64,000 nucleotides of DNA from positions 276,136,413 to 276,200,412 of the forward strand of contig CM038215.1 of the NCBI GenBank assembly GCA_021442155.1, given 5' to 3'. Positions 46,371 to 58,038 of this stretch are shown piece after piece. Below the pieces are notes generated by a model. The model did not search any database and had not been told where the DNA came from. It was given only the letters and a program-made list of their open reading frames with translations. Every line of letters starts with the position of its first letter. Position 1 is the stretch's first letter. A program made the position numbers and the translations under genes. This stretch comes from Cymbidium sinense (Eukaryota; Streptophyta; Magnoliopsida; Asparagales; Orchidaceae).

Positions 46371-46937
46371 TAATCCCAATAATAAAATCAAAACTCCCCC
46401 ACCGCCGCCCCCCTCCAAAAAAAAACTAAAATTAATAATAACTAAATTAATTAAAAAACACAAAACCTAAATAATAATTAATAAACTAATAAACTAACAA
46501 AACTAGCCCCTCCCCTAAAACTAAAACTAAAACCTAAACCCTAAAAAAATGAAAACTATTAAAACTAATAAAAAAACTAAAAAATAAAATAAAATAAAAC
46601 ATAAAAACCTAACTAATAAAACTAAAAAAAACCTAAACCTTAAAACCCCTTCCCTTCCTACTAATAAAAAAAACTAAAATAAAAATAATAAAAATACCTA
46701 AATAAAACTAAAACTAATAAAAATAACCTAAACCCCAAAACTAAATTAATAAAAGAAAAACAAAAATAAAGCCCCTAATAACTAAAAGATAAATGAAAAA
46801 CCCAAATATACCAAAAGAAAACTCATAATCACTAAAAAAAAAACTAAACTTAAACCCACAATAATAAGTAAAACTAAACCAATAATAAAAAACTAAGAAA
46901 TAATAAATAATAAAAAAACAAAACTAATAAAAAAACC
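46371..46937 (+). other. A-rich low-complexity DNA unlike the array
   Basis: Dominated by ACTAATAAAA and AAAACTAAA words with islands such as CTCCCCCACCGCCGCCCCCC (46,394-46,413) and CCCCTCCCC. CCTAAA is rarer and AATAAT commoner than elsewhere. It lies between the last box and the LINE 5' end. No gene. It may be an eroded array block. Confidence 0.5.
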
Positions 46938-47120
46938 TAAATCCTTGAGCCCATCCCGTGGCCCCTTCCCATCCCGAGCTTTGGCAATTCTTGAATCCCT
47001 TTTCTTTTCGTTCTCCTTCTCGATGTTTCATGTTGATTTTCCAAAAATTTCTTCTAGTTTGGCTTCGAATCTTTTGCCTTAGGCCGATCCATGTTTGGTT
47101 CTTAAGTGGTGCCATTTGCC
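46938..47120 (+). other. LINE 5' UTR segment, left of the copia insertion
   Basis: An abrupt rise in GC (GAGCCCATCCCGTGGCCCC) marks the LINE start. The stretch has no open frame on the + strand. The minus-strand frame 46,924-47,115 crosses the boundary and is not a gene. It ends with TTGCC, duplicated after the copia element. Confidence 0.6.
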
Positions 47121-49298
47121 TGTTGGCTTAATCAGCCTCATGTTCAATCCGATCAATTTTGATGATAACAAATGAATGCTTGGATGTTCTAATGAATCTT
47201 TTTATGTGTTTCAGATATATCAATTACTAATTACATATCCAATATATCTCACAATATTTTTTAGGAAATTGCAAGAGTAGAAGAATGAAAGATAAATCAA
47301 AATGGATAATGTTAAGCTTAAGATACAATATTTTAGGTTATATGCATTTATAACTATCTTAGAAATTCATATGAGTTCATTGGCATGAATCAATTTGCTT
47401 ACAAATTAACATATTATTTTAATGAGGTTAATTTATATAAACCTCTATTTAATTAACATTTAATTATATGTTTCATATAGCATTTGAATTGTCAAAATAA
47501 TAATTGATAATAAATTATGTGTGTAATTATTTTATTTACTTAATATAATTAAATATTTTAATTTAATTTGAAGGTTATATGATAACTATCATATTTATGA
47601 CTATATATAAATTACATCATAATATTTAAATATCATATTTCAAAATTAACAAAAATATGTGAAATGTTGTATTTTATCCAAAGTCATTTTATAATCAAGG
47701 AATTTATATCTGATTTCCTCTCCAATGGATTCCTTGGATTTTTTTTCCTTTAATTTGATAGATTACATGACCCACATTTAATTAAAATTGAATTTACTAT
47801 GACTTTTCGAACATTAGTTGATTTTAATAATGAATGCATGCTACGTGCTTTGAGAATATTAAGAGCCATATTTGATTATTTTTGACTTGCCCATTTGAAT
47901 AGCCAAATTTTCACTACTTGAATTTAATATTTATTTAATATAAATTATATTTTTATTGAATATTAAATTATTAGATGATAACATGATGTTAGAGTAATAT
48001 ATTATTTTGAAATAATTCAAAATGACCTTCTTTCCTATAAATAGCCCACATTCTATTCATGAAAGCATTCCTCATTCAAATTCAAAAACCTTCCAGCAAG
48101 TCTAAGAGAAAATTTCTTAGATTTTCCATCCAAGTGTTCTCCAAATATTGCAAGATCAAATCCTTGGTGTGGAAGCTTCAACATAATCAACTAAGCAAGC
48201 TTTCTCAAATTACTTGAGTTTGTTTTTATTTATCTTAATCCTTTTTTAGTAGTTCAAGCTATTTTCACCATCTATTTATTCTTTCCAATTTATACTTTTT
48301 GGTGGATTTGTCTTTGGACATTATTTTTCACATCAAAGTTTCTCAATCATTTTTTTTTTGTGAAAAACTCTTCTAATAGTTTGTAAGATCTATTTCAACT
48401 TGTTAAAATTTTTAACTTCGTTCAAATTCCTTCTGGTTTCTTGAAATATTTCTTCACTAATCTTATTTTGAAAGTTCATTTATTCTAAGATCTATTTTAG
48501 AAGTATATTTAAGGCATTTCAAATTAATTTATTGTGCTAAAATTATTTTCATATTTGCTAGATATCTTTTTTTTTAATTAAAAGCTTACTAGCCAACTTA
48601 GATCTATCATATACTAATTTTATTAAAGTATTTTATTATCATTTACATAAATTGAAAGTATTGTTTTGGTTAAAATATAATAAATTATTCCTTACTGAAA
48701 TTTATTTTCTTGAACAAAAGAATATTGTGAATTTATTTTGAAATCATTTTTATATTAGTCTCCAAATTGTAATAATATAAACATCTTAGTAAGATCACTT
48801 TAAGATATTTATTTTATTATTTCTTATCAATATTAAGTGAGCACTTTATCTTGCCAAAACTTTTAAGTTGTAAGTGATCATTTATAAGTTGTGAGATCAT
48901 TTTTTGAATTGGATAGCTTGGTATATTTATGAGAGATTTATTTTATCAAAATTTATTATTTTGTATTTTTTTATTTGTGCTGTAAAATTTATATTGGGGT
49001 TGTACTCACTTTTTTGTAGGAGAGTACATATAGTTGTAGGGGTTGTACTCACCCACTTATAGGAGAGTACTATTTGTAAGCTATTTTGCCTTTACTGGAT
49101 TCCTAGCCAGGGGTGGCTAGGCTTTGACATAGTCCTATTTTAGAGTTTGGTCGAACCACGTAAAAATTGTGCGCCAATAGTCTCTCTTTACTTTATTGTA
49201 TTTTTAGTTTTGTTGTATTAAGAATTGTATCTTATCATTATAAAATCAAAAATTAATTTTCTATTAAAACTTAAAATTTTTAATATAATTCATACCCC
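47121..49298 (+). repeat. 5' LTR of the copia element
   Basis: Aligns with 54,269 onwards from TGTTGGCTTAATnAGCCTCA through GGATTCCTAGCCAGGGGTGG to TTTTTAATATxATTCAT.CCCC. By eye the first 115 bases differ at about 8 positions from the 3' LTR, so the insertion is old. The distal end (C-tract, CTTGGGTGC, CACA) is missing and replaced by GCTTAAAAGTATGTGAGCTC. I find no primer-binding site (TGGTATCAGAGC type) after it. Confidence 0.9.
48036..48044 (+). promoter_or_regulatory. TATA box of the 5' LTR
   Basis: TATAAATAG, 915 bases into the LTR. The 3' LTR has TGTAAATAG at the same place (55,192-55,200) and the solo LTR keeps the TATA form, so TATAAATAG is ancestral. Confidence 0.6.
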
Positions 49299-49439
49299 GC
49301 TTAAAAGTATGTGAGCTCAGGCTCTTTATTAGCTTAACAAGAGTTGATCTTTTCACTGTGGCACAAGGTTTCCCAAAGGGTTCACCACCAAAGGGACAAA
49401 CCACTCATAGACCTCCACTTTTAGATAATGTACCATTTG

Positions 49440-50851
49440 ATTATTGTAAAAATAAAATTAGTACATTTTAAGTGGTCAAGATGCACGCATGTGGTATATG
49501 TTGACCTATCAATATCATACACCCACAGTAGAAGTAAATGGCATTAAAGTAGAAAAACCTTTTGAGGAATGGTCTGTAGCTGAAAGAGAACTTGATGAAT
49601 TAAATGCTAGGTCTTGTAATACTTTACATTGTGCTTTATTACCTGATGATTACATGAAAAATTCTATGTTAAGTACAACAAAATAAATATCAGATAAACT
49701 CATTATAACTTATGAAGGAACTAGTGAAGTTATAGATTCTCACATAAATAGACTTGTTCATGAATATGAGTTATTTCATATGTCTCCTTCTGATTCTATT
49801 TATATACCGATTCATGAAAATAATTAACATATTGCATTCTCTTGGAAAACATATAGAATCAAAACTTAGTCTATAAGATTCTTAGATGTCTTCCAAAAGA
49901 ATGGGAAGCTAAAGTTTATTAATGAAGGGTTTATCTACTTATCCACTTGATCAGCTTTTGGGTTCTTTGATAGCACATGAATAGGTTATTGCCCAAAGGG
50001 ATAAAATGGATAACTCAGCAAAAAGGAAGAAGGAGAAAGGAAAATATATTGCATTACAAGTTGATGATAGTGATGAGCATAACACCTCAAGCTCAGATGG
50101 TGATAGTGATGAGGTGGTCATGTTATCCAAAAGGCTTGGGAACTTGCTAAGTAAGAAGAATCAAAGGTATAAAAAATCTAAAAATTATAAATTTCAAACT
50201 AAGAAATTTCCTATAGGTGAAGAAATCATTTTCAACCATTGTAAAAAGCCTGGACACATAAGAGATGATTATCCAGAACTTGCTGAATCAAAGAAGAAAG
50301 AGATTGATGTGAAAACAAGAAAAAATATGAAGGAGAAAATTTACCATAATAAGAAGAAGATGGCTTTATGGGCCAATCTAAATTCAAATGAATCAAGTAC
50401 TTGCTCATCCGATGAAGAGGTCAAAATATGTCTTATGGAAAATGGAGAATCTGACTTAGATTCTCAAGAGGTATGTAATGATATATATTATGATGAATTA
50501 AATGATGCTTTTAATGATTTAGTTATAGAATATAAAAAATTAAAAAGAAAATACAAAACCTTAGAAAAAGAACACAAAAATTTAGATATGCATTTTTGTG
50601 ATTTAAAAAATGAATGTGATAATTTTAAAAGTAAAAATACTTCTTTATTAAATTGTTCCTTACTTGTATGTAAACATGAAAGAGAGAATATCTTGTTAAA
50701 AGAAAGATTAGAATTATGTTTGAAATCACAAGTTCATTATAATACTTTATCAAGAAAAACATTTAATAAAAATTATTTGCATCATACACATCCCACTCAT
50801 AAACCTTATAATTATCATGCTAAGTCATATGCAAACAGTAATGTTTGGTGA
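49440..50851 (+). pseudogene. copia gag (capsid and zinc-knuckle region)
   Basis: The first visible segment (49,489-49,686) contains VNGIKVEKPFEEWSVAE, ELDELNARSCNTLHCALLPD, matching the UBN2-type gag domain of plant copia elements. It continues in broken frames (TYEGTSEVIDSHINRLVHEYE) to an intact 281-codon stretch (50,006-50,851) with an acidic, Ser-rich segment, then FNHCKKPGHIRDDYPE and a Lys/Glu coiled-coil-like region. The zinc knuckle should be CX2CX4HX4C. Here the first Cys is Phe and the last is Tyr, so it cannot bind zinc normally. The 5' end lies near the LTR, and the start codon is not identifiable. Confidence 0.88.
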
Positions 50852-51061
50852 AACTATTATGATAGAAAATGGCATATTTCATTTGATTGCTATGCACGTA
50901 AATTATAAAACACTAAGCAATCATCTTATGTGTGGGTACCAAAAGGTACAAGCACTACACAAACCATGCATGCTAGATATCTTGCTTCAAATTTAGAATG
51001 TGGACCCAAACATGTTTGGGTTCCAAAAGTTAATATGTGAGTTTCTTTTGTAGGAATGCCT

Positions 51062-51311
51062 TCAAAGAAAAATCAAAGAAGAAGGTATGTGGTACTTGGA
51101 TAGTGGATGTTCAAGACATATGATGGGAGATAAAGATAAATTCACAACTTTAGAATCAAGTGATGGAGGATTTGTTACATATGGAGATAATGCAAAGGGA
51201 AAGATCATTGGCATCGGTTCTATTTATAAGAATACTATTACTTTGGATAAAGGTTTTTTAGTAGAGGGATTAAAACATAATTTAATTTCTATTAGTCAAT
51301 TATGTAAATAG
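51062..51311 (+). pseudogene. copia aspartic protease
   Basis: MWYLDSGCSRHMMGDKDKF holds the catalytic Asp-Ser-Gly of copia retropepsins, followed by GGFVTYGDNAKGKIIGIG and LKHNLISISQLCK, the flap and C-terminal strands. The frame from 51,087 is closed by TAG at 51,309-51,311. Of all the domains this is the least damaged, and its active site is still present. Confidence 0.9.
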
Positions 51312-51313
51312 GT

Positions 51314-52110
51314 TTGAATGTAGTATTCCATGCATCATATTGCATTATAAAAAGTAATGAAAATGTTTTGTTAGTGGGACAACGATATAAAGATATTTAT
51401 GTCAGTGATTTAGATAGCTTTCATGATGTGAATTTGAATTTACTTTGTTTTAAAAGCACTCATGATGATATATGGTTATGGTATATGAGACTATGTCATA
51501 TTAACATGCACACACTTAATAAAATTGCCAAACTTGATTTAGTAGTTGGATTGCTTAAATTAAATTTTCATTCAAACTATGTTTGTGATGCATATATTCA
51601 TGGTAAGCATTCTAAAAGCTCAATTAAAAGTAAAAATATTGCTTCTACTACTTCTAGACCTCTAGAATTATTGCACATGGATTTATTTGGTTCTATTAAG
51701 CTAAAATTATGATGTGATTGTTGATGATTTTGATTTGTAACTTACAAGGATGATATTTTTTGAGTTTAAAAAGTTTTCTAAATATATTCAAAGAGAACAA
51801 GGCCTTTTGATTAAGAGGGTTCAAACTAATCATGGTGGTGAATTTGAAAATAAATTATTTGAGGATTATTATGATGAACATGGGATTAGACATAATTTCT
51901 CTGCACCTAGAACTCCCCAAAAAAATGGAGTAGTAGAGAGAAAAAATAAAATATTAATTTAATTAAGTAGATCTATGCTTGATGAGTATAAATTGCCAAA
52001 ATATTTTTTGGGCGGCGATAAATGTTATGTGATGAATAGGATTTATTTTACACCAATTTTGAAGAAGACACCCTATGAATTATTTTTTGGAAAGAAAGAT
52101 TGAACATTTT
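51314..52110 (+). pseudogene. copia integrase
   Basis: The pre-integrase HHCC zinc finger (LWHRRLGHxN....CxxC in the family) reads LWYMRLCHINM and CDAYIHGK, so one His and one Cys are lost. The catalytic core begins LELLHMDLFG (first Asp present). It shifts frame after 51,712, resumes at 51,750 and has QTNHGGEFEN, where the family has SDHGGEFEN, so the second catalytic Asp is Asn. The Glu of NGVVERKN is kept. A stop follows at 51,962. Traces of the C-terminal domain (LPKYFLGGDKCYVMNRI, KTPYELFFGKK) reach about 52,100. Confidence 0.9.
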
Positions 52111-52199
52111 CATGTATTTGGATGTAAATGCTTTATTTTGAATAATAGAAAAGAGCATTAGGTAAGTTTGATTGCAAATCGGATGATGGTATTTTCTTA

Positions 52200-53380
52200 G
52201 GATACTCTCTTTCTAGTAAAGCTTATAGAGTTTTCAAAAGCCAATAAAAGAAAATGAAAAATCAATACATGTTATTTTTGATGAAAATTTAATTGATCCC
52301 ATTAGAAATGAAGTGATTGATGAAGTGATTGATAATTTTAAGAAAATATCTTTAGAATATAATGTGGATGATTCATTGCCTAAAGAATGGAAATATAATA
52401 AAAATCATCCAAAGGAACTAACTATAGGTGATCCTTCAAAAGGATTTATGACCAGAAGACATAGTATAGAAGTTATAGATCATTCAAAAATTTTATCTGA
52501 GGTTGAACCTAAAAATTTAGAAGAAGCATTAAAAGATAATTTTTGGATTATTGCTATGGAAGAGGAGTTGAATCAATTTTTAAGAAATAATGTTTGAGAA
52601 TTAGTCCCAAGACCCCAAGATCAAAATGTCATTGGAACAAAATGGGCCTTTAGGAATAAGCTAGATGATTCATGTTGTATTGTTAAAAATAAAGCTAGGT
52701 TAGTTGCACAAGGGTACAGACAAGTTGAACGTATAGATTTTGAAGAATCTTTTGCACTCGTAGCAATACTAGAAGCTATTAGGTTACTCCTTGCTTATGG
52801 TTATTTTAGGGATTTTAAACTTTTTCAAATGCATGTAAAGAGTGCATTTTTGAATGGATTTATTAACCAATAATTATTTATAGAGCAACCACCTAGATTT
52901 GAGAGCCTTGATTGTCCAAATCATGTGTATAAATTAATGAAAGCCTTATATGGTTTAAAACAGGCTCCTCATGCTTGGTATGATAGGTTAAGTAAATTTT
53001 TGATAGATCATGGATTTAAAAAGGGTAGAGTAGAGGGTAGAGTAGATACCACCTTATTCCTTAAGAGCATAGATGATGATTTGAGAGTGATACAAGTGTA
53101 TGTAGATGATATATTATTTTGAAGTACAAATGAATCTTTGTGCCATGAGTTCTCATCTTTGATGTCTAAAGAGTTTGAAATGAGTATGATGGGAGAACTT
53201 AATTTTTTTCTTAGGTCTTCAAGTGAAGAAACAATTGATTGGCACATTAATCTATCAAACTAAGTAAACAAATGAATTGCTTGAGAGGTTTGACATGAAA
53301 AGATTTAAATCTAGTAAAACTCCTATGAGCCCATCTACAAAATTGGATTTAAATAATTAGGAAAATCTGATCAAAAACTT
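52200..53380 (+). pseudogene. copia reverse transcriptase
   Basis: One frame from 52,313 carries the leader (EVEPKNLEEALKDNFWIIAM), then [78 protein letters not shown]. In-frame stops lie at 52,595 (where NNVWELVPRP is expected), 52,871 and 53,120. The first catalytic Asp ([11 protein letters not shown]) is His, while YVDD is intact. GRVEGRVD at about 53,025-53,049 is a local tandem duplication of a few residues not normal for the family. A frameshift near 53,210 moves to LGLQVKKQLIGTLIYQTK. Confidence 0.92.
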
Positions 53381-53389
53381 TATAGGAGT

Positions 53390-54027
53390 ATGATAGGTTC
53401 ACTTTTATACCTTGGTGCTAGTAGGCCTGATATTACGTTTGTTATTTGTTTGTGTGCTCATTTTCAGGCCAACATGAAAGAATCTCATTTAATAGCAGTC
53501 AAGCATATATTTTGGCATTTGATAGGCACTACTAGGTTAGGTTTATGGTATTCTAAAAATTCTTTATCATGTGATTTGGTTGCTTATTATAATGCTAATT
53601 TTGTGGAATGCAAAGTAGATAGAGAAAGCACATCAAGCACATGTCATTTTTTAGGATCATAGCTTGTGTCTTGGTCATCTAGGAAATAAAATTTTGTAGC
53701 ATTATCCACTGCTGAGGCTGAGTACATAGCTGCATGTAGTTATGTTGCTTAGGTCCTTTGGTTAATGCAACAATTAGAAGATTTTGGTATTAAGCAAGTT
53801 CACATTCTAGTTCGTGGTTTGACCAAAAAAATCCTATCCAACACTCACGAACTAAGCATATAGAAATTATACATCATTTTATTAGGGATCATGTTTTGAA
53901 AGGTGATGTTAATATTAATTTCATTAGTATCGATTTACAAATTGCAGATATTTTTACAAAATAATTACCTTAAGAATGTTTTTGTTCTTTAAAATGCATG
54001 CTTGGAATGTTAGATCCTAATATTTAA
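53390..54027 (+). pseudogene. copia RNase H and pol C-terminus
   Basis: MIGSLLYLGASRPDITFVIC, HFQANMKESHLIAVKHIF, GLWYSKNS, AYYNANFVECKVDRESTS, LSTAEAEYIAACSY, IADIFTK, LGMLDPN, then TAA (54,025-54,027), the normal end of SIRE-type pol. The first RNase H Asp (SDADFAG in the family) is Asn, and the frame contains several stops (TAG at about 53,660, 53,749). Confidence 0.9.
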
Positions 54028-54254
54028 AATTATACATAGTTTGTTCTCACTTTTTGATGTTTTCAAAAGGGGGAGAAGAGTAAAATATTGGTTAGTATTA
54101 AGTTAATTTCATGCATACATTTAGGGGGAGCAACATTATTCATCTCATGCGCATAAATTTTTTTTTTTCGAAGAGAATTTTTTTCAAAAACTATGATGAA
54201 AGCTCAATTTGCACCTTCATTAAAAACAATACCCAACATTAGTTTGTCATCATC

Positions 54255-54267
54255 AAAAAGGGGGAGA
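54255..54267 (+). promoter_or_regulatory. Polypurine tract of the copia element
   Basis: AAAAAGGGGGAGA directly before the TG of the 3' LTR: the primer for plus-strand synthesis. Two similar tracts lie upstream, AAAAGGGGGAGAAGAG (54,065-54,080) and AGGGGGAG (54,123-54,130). Repeated polypurine-like tracts after pol are a known feature of SIRE-type elements. Confidence 0.85.
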
Positions 54268-54268
54268 T

Positions 54269-56512
54269 TGTTGGCTTAATGAGCCTCATGTTCAATTCGA
54301 TCAATTTTGATGATAACAAATGAATACTTGGATGTCCTAATGAATGTTTTTATGTTTTCCAGATATATCAATTGCTAATTACATATCCAATACATCTCAC
54401 AATATGTTTGAGGAAATTGCAAGAGTAGAAGAATGAAAGATAGATCAAAATGGATAATGTGAAGCTCAAGAAACAATATTTTAGGTTTTATGCATTTATA
54501 ACTATCCTGAAAATTCATATGAGTTCATTGGCATGAATCAATTTTCTTACAACTTAACATATTCTTTTAATGACATTAATTTATATAAATCTCTATCTAA
54601 TTAACATTCAATTATATGTTTCATACATAACATTTGAATTGTCAAAATAATAATTGATAATAAATTATGACTATTAAGTGTAATTATTTTATTTACTTAA
54701 TATAATTAAATATTTTAATTTAATTTGAAGGTTATATGATAATAAATATATGTATGATTATATAGAAATTATATCATAATATTTAAATATCATATTTCAA
54801 AATTAATAAAAATATGCAAAATTTTGTATTTTAGCTAAAGTCATTTTATAATCAAGGAATTTATATCTCATTTCATCTCCAACGGATTCCTTAGATTTTT
54901 TTCTTATAATTTGATAGGTTACATGACCCATGTTTGATTAAAATTGAATTTATTATGACTTTTCAAATAATAGCTAATTTTAATAATGAATGCATGCTAC
55001 ACGCTTTGAATATATTAAGAGCCATATTTGATTATTTTTGACTTGCCCATGTGAATAGCCAAATTTTGGCTGCTTGAATTTAATATTTTTTTAAGATAAA
55101 TTTTATTTTTATTGAATATTAAATTATGAGATGATAACATGATGTTTGAATAATATATTGTTTTGAAATAATTCAAAATGACCTTCTTGCCTGTAAATAG
55201 CCCCCATTCTCTTCATAAAAGCATCCCTCATTCAAATTCAAAATCCCACTAGCAAATCTAAGAGAGAATTTCTTAGATTTTCCATCCAAGTGTTCTCCAA
55301 ATATTGCAAGATCAAATCCTTCGTATGGAAGCTTCAACATCTTCAACTAAGCAAGCTTTCTCAAATTACTTGAGTTTGTTTTCTTGATCTTAATCATTTT
55401 ATAGTTGTTCACACTATTTTCACCATCTATTTATTCTTTCCGATTTATACTTTTTGGTGGATTAGTCTTTGGACATTATTTTTCACATCAAAGTTTCTCA
55501 TTCTTTTTTTTTTGTGAAAAACACTTGTGATAGCTTGTAAGATCTATTTCAACTTGTTGAAATTTATAACTTCCTACAAATTCCTTCTGGTTTCTTGAAA
55601 TATTTCTTCATTAGTCTTATTTTGAAATATCATTTATTCTTAGATCTATTTTAGAAGTATATTTTAAGCATTTCAAATTAATTTATTATGTTGAAATTAA
55701 TTTCATATTTGTTAAATATCTTTTTTTTAATTAAAAGCTTACTAACCTACTTAGATCTACCATATACTAATTTTATTTAAGTATTTTGTGATCATTTGCA
55801 TTATTTGAAAGCATCTTTTTGATTAAAATATAAGAAATTATTCCTTGCTGAAATTTATTTTATTATGCAAAAGAATATTGTGAATTTATTTTGAAATCAT
55901 TTTTATATTAATCTCGAAATTGTAATAACATAAACATCTTAGTAAGATCACTTTAAGATATTATTTTAGTACTTCTTATCAATATTAAGTGAGCATTTTA
56001 TCTTGCCAAAATTTTTAAGTTGTATGTTATCATTTATAAGTTGTGAGATCATTTTGAATTGGATAGCTTGGTATATTTGTGAGAGATTTATTTTATCAAA
56101 ATTTATTATTTTGTACTTTTCTTTTTGTGTTATAAAATTTATATTGGGGTTGTCTCACCCCTTTGTAGGAGAGTACATATTGTTGTAGGGGGTGTACTAG
56201 CCCCCTTATAGGAGAGTACTATTTATAAGCTATTTTGCATTTAGTGGATTCCTAGCCAGGGGTGGCTAGGCATGGACGTAGGCCCGTTTTGGAGTTTGGC
56301 CGAACCATGTAAAAATTGTGTGCCTATTATCTCTATTTACTTTACTCTATTTTTTGTTGCATTAAGAATTATATCTTGTCATTATAAAATCAAAAATTAA
56401 TTTTATATTAAAACCTAAAATTTAAGATTTAACTTTTAAAAATTTTTAATATCACCTAATTCATCCCCCCCCCCCCCCCACCCACCCCTCTTGGGTGCTA
56501 TAGTGACTCACA
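54269..56512 (+). repeat. 3' LTR of the copia element
   Basis: 2,244 bases from TGTTGGC to CTCACA, followed by the TTGCC duplication. It contains a C-tract of 16 or more (56,465-56,479) near its 3' end, which the 5' and solo LTRs lack, and the mutated TATA box TGTAAATAG. The short frame 56,003-56,188 is incidental. Confidence 0.92.
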
Positions 56513-56517
56513 TTGCC

Positions 56518-57990
56518 ATGGCATTGAGTTCTGCGAATACTTAGTGAGAACCAAATGCTTTTGCTGCTCCGACTTTGGCTTCCGATTCTTTGGGTATAGC
56601 TATACCTTTTGCCTCTAAATCCTTCAAAGATGCCTTATCTTGTAAGGATTGTTCAACTTCTTCTGATCTTTCTTTAAACCTGGTTCATACAACCTTCAAA
56701 TGTGTTCCGGCTATTATGTGCTCTAACTTGGATACTAAAAAACTAGTTGAGCCTTATACAGATACTTTGATGGGAAAATTTTCTTTTCGGCATCCTAGTA
56801 TTGAGGAAATTTAGTTTTTCTATCATGATTTGAATCTTTCTGATGTTTTTTTTCTATTGGTTTACTAGATGGTAAACAAGTGTTGATTAAATTATCTAAT
56901 GACCTTGATTATAGTCCTATCTTTGCTCTCCAATCTTACTAGGCTAAAAATTGTCAAATGTGTATTCTTAAATGGACACCATTTTTATGGCAATAAAAAG
57001 GAATCTCCTATTGCATCAGTTTGGTTATCTTTACCTAATCTTTAGGTTCACTTTGTCAATTATCAATTCTTGCATGCTATGAGCTCTATTTTGGTAGATC
57101 CTTGCAAATCAATCAAGCAACCACAGCCAAATCCAAGCCATCGATTGCTCGGATCCTTGTTAAAATTGATGTAACAAAGGAATTTCCTAAGGAGGTGTGG
57201 ATTGGATCAGAGAAATATGGATATTTCCATTAGGTCGAGTTTAAAACTCGCAATCGCAAGTCATGGCCATGATGTTTTGTTACTCATCAACATCTTCAGA
57301 AGAAAGTGGTTAAAGATCTTAAGGTTGTTGGAAAAATTAGAGATTTAAAAAGTGATAAAAGAAATTATACTTTAAATGAAAGGGATAACGGTGTTGTGAA
57401 TGAAATTGTTGATGTTTCTAATGATGTTCTTAATGTTTCTAATGTTGTTCCCAATGTAAGTGGTAGTGATAAGCTTGTTAAAAATGCTTTTATAACTATT
57501 TTGGAGAGTAATCAGGTTTCGACAGATATTATTTTTGATATTCCTGAAAATTTGTAAATGGATGATTTTTCTATTTTAGTTTCTGATTCTAAGGAGATTT
57601 GTGATAAAGTGGTGAAAATCTTATAGAAAATGTTTCTCTTATTTCACCTCAAAAATCTTTAAAAGAAAATCATATTTTATCTTCTTTGAATTTAGGCAAT
57701 AATGATGGTATAGAGCTTGTTGATAATGTGCAGCCAAGTGTTTGTTGGCTTAATAAATTTGTTTCTACCCATTCTTTAACTATTATTTTGGATGGTATTT
57801 TGCTTAGTGATAATTATCGTTTAATGTAGAAATAGGATTTATCTTATTGTCAAATGGGATTTTCTCCTAAATCTATTGTAAATAATGATGACAAAAAGTT
57901 TTCTAATGATCAATCCATGGAGAATGAGACTGATTTTCAAAAAAAAATTTGTGAAAAGGAAAAAATTGTTTAAAAGTTATCCTCCTAAAG
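56518..57990 (+). pseudogene. LINE ORF1 (DUF4283-type nucleic acid-binding protein)
   Basis: After an Ala/Ser-rich start (56,575-56,814; DTLMGKFSFRHPSIEEI is the usual entry to the DUF4283 region) the reading continues in shifting frames: CILKWTPFLW, ESPIASVWLSLPNL.VHFVNY, LQINQATTAKSKPSIARILV, PKEVWIGSEKYGYFH. These match the order of plant L1 ORF1. Stops replace Gln at PNL.VHF and occur after GYFH (TAG). A remaining 83-codon frame (57,306-57,557) is Asn/Val/Asp-rich. I see no CCHC knuckle, which many plant L1 ORF1 proteins have after this region. Confidence 0.8.
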
Positions 57991-58038
57991 TGTCTAGATA
58001 TACTCATTCTTTTCATCTTCTTTGCCTAATAAAAATTA

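Larger units (their letters stand above)
47121..56512 (+). mobile_element. Ty1/copia retrotransposon, SIRE/Maximus-like, decayed
   Basis: A 9.4-kb element with two LTRs of about 2.2 kb. It starts TGTTGGC, ends ACTCACA, and is flanked by the 5-base duplication TTGCC (47,116-47,120 and 56,513-56,517). Inside, in order: gag, protease, integrase, RT, RNase H, then the polypurine tract. This is the copia order, with integrase before RT. RT motifs such as KALYGLKQAPHAWY, STNESLCHEF and MSMMGELNFFL point to the SIRE/Maximus lineage. No env-like frame is visible in the roughly 230 bases between pol and the polypurine tract. All domains contain stops or lost residues, so it cannot move on its own. Confidence 0.93.

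Noticed and set aside
46394..46413. GC-rich island as a promoter
   Set aside because: A short run of C with few G, in low-complexity A-rich DNA, without TATA box or downstream gene.
54028..54254. Env-like gene of a SIRE-type element
   Set aside because: Only about 230 bases lie between the pol stop and the polypurine tract, with no frame of useful length.
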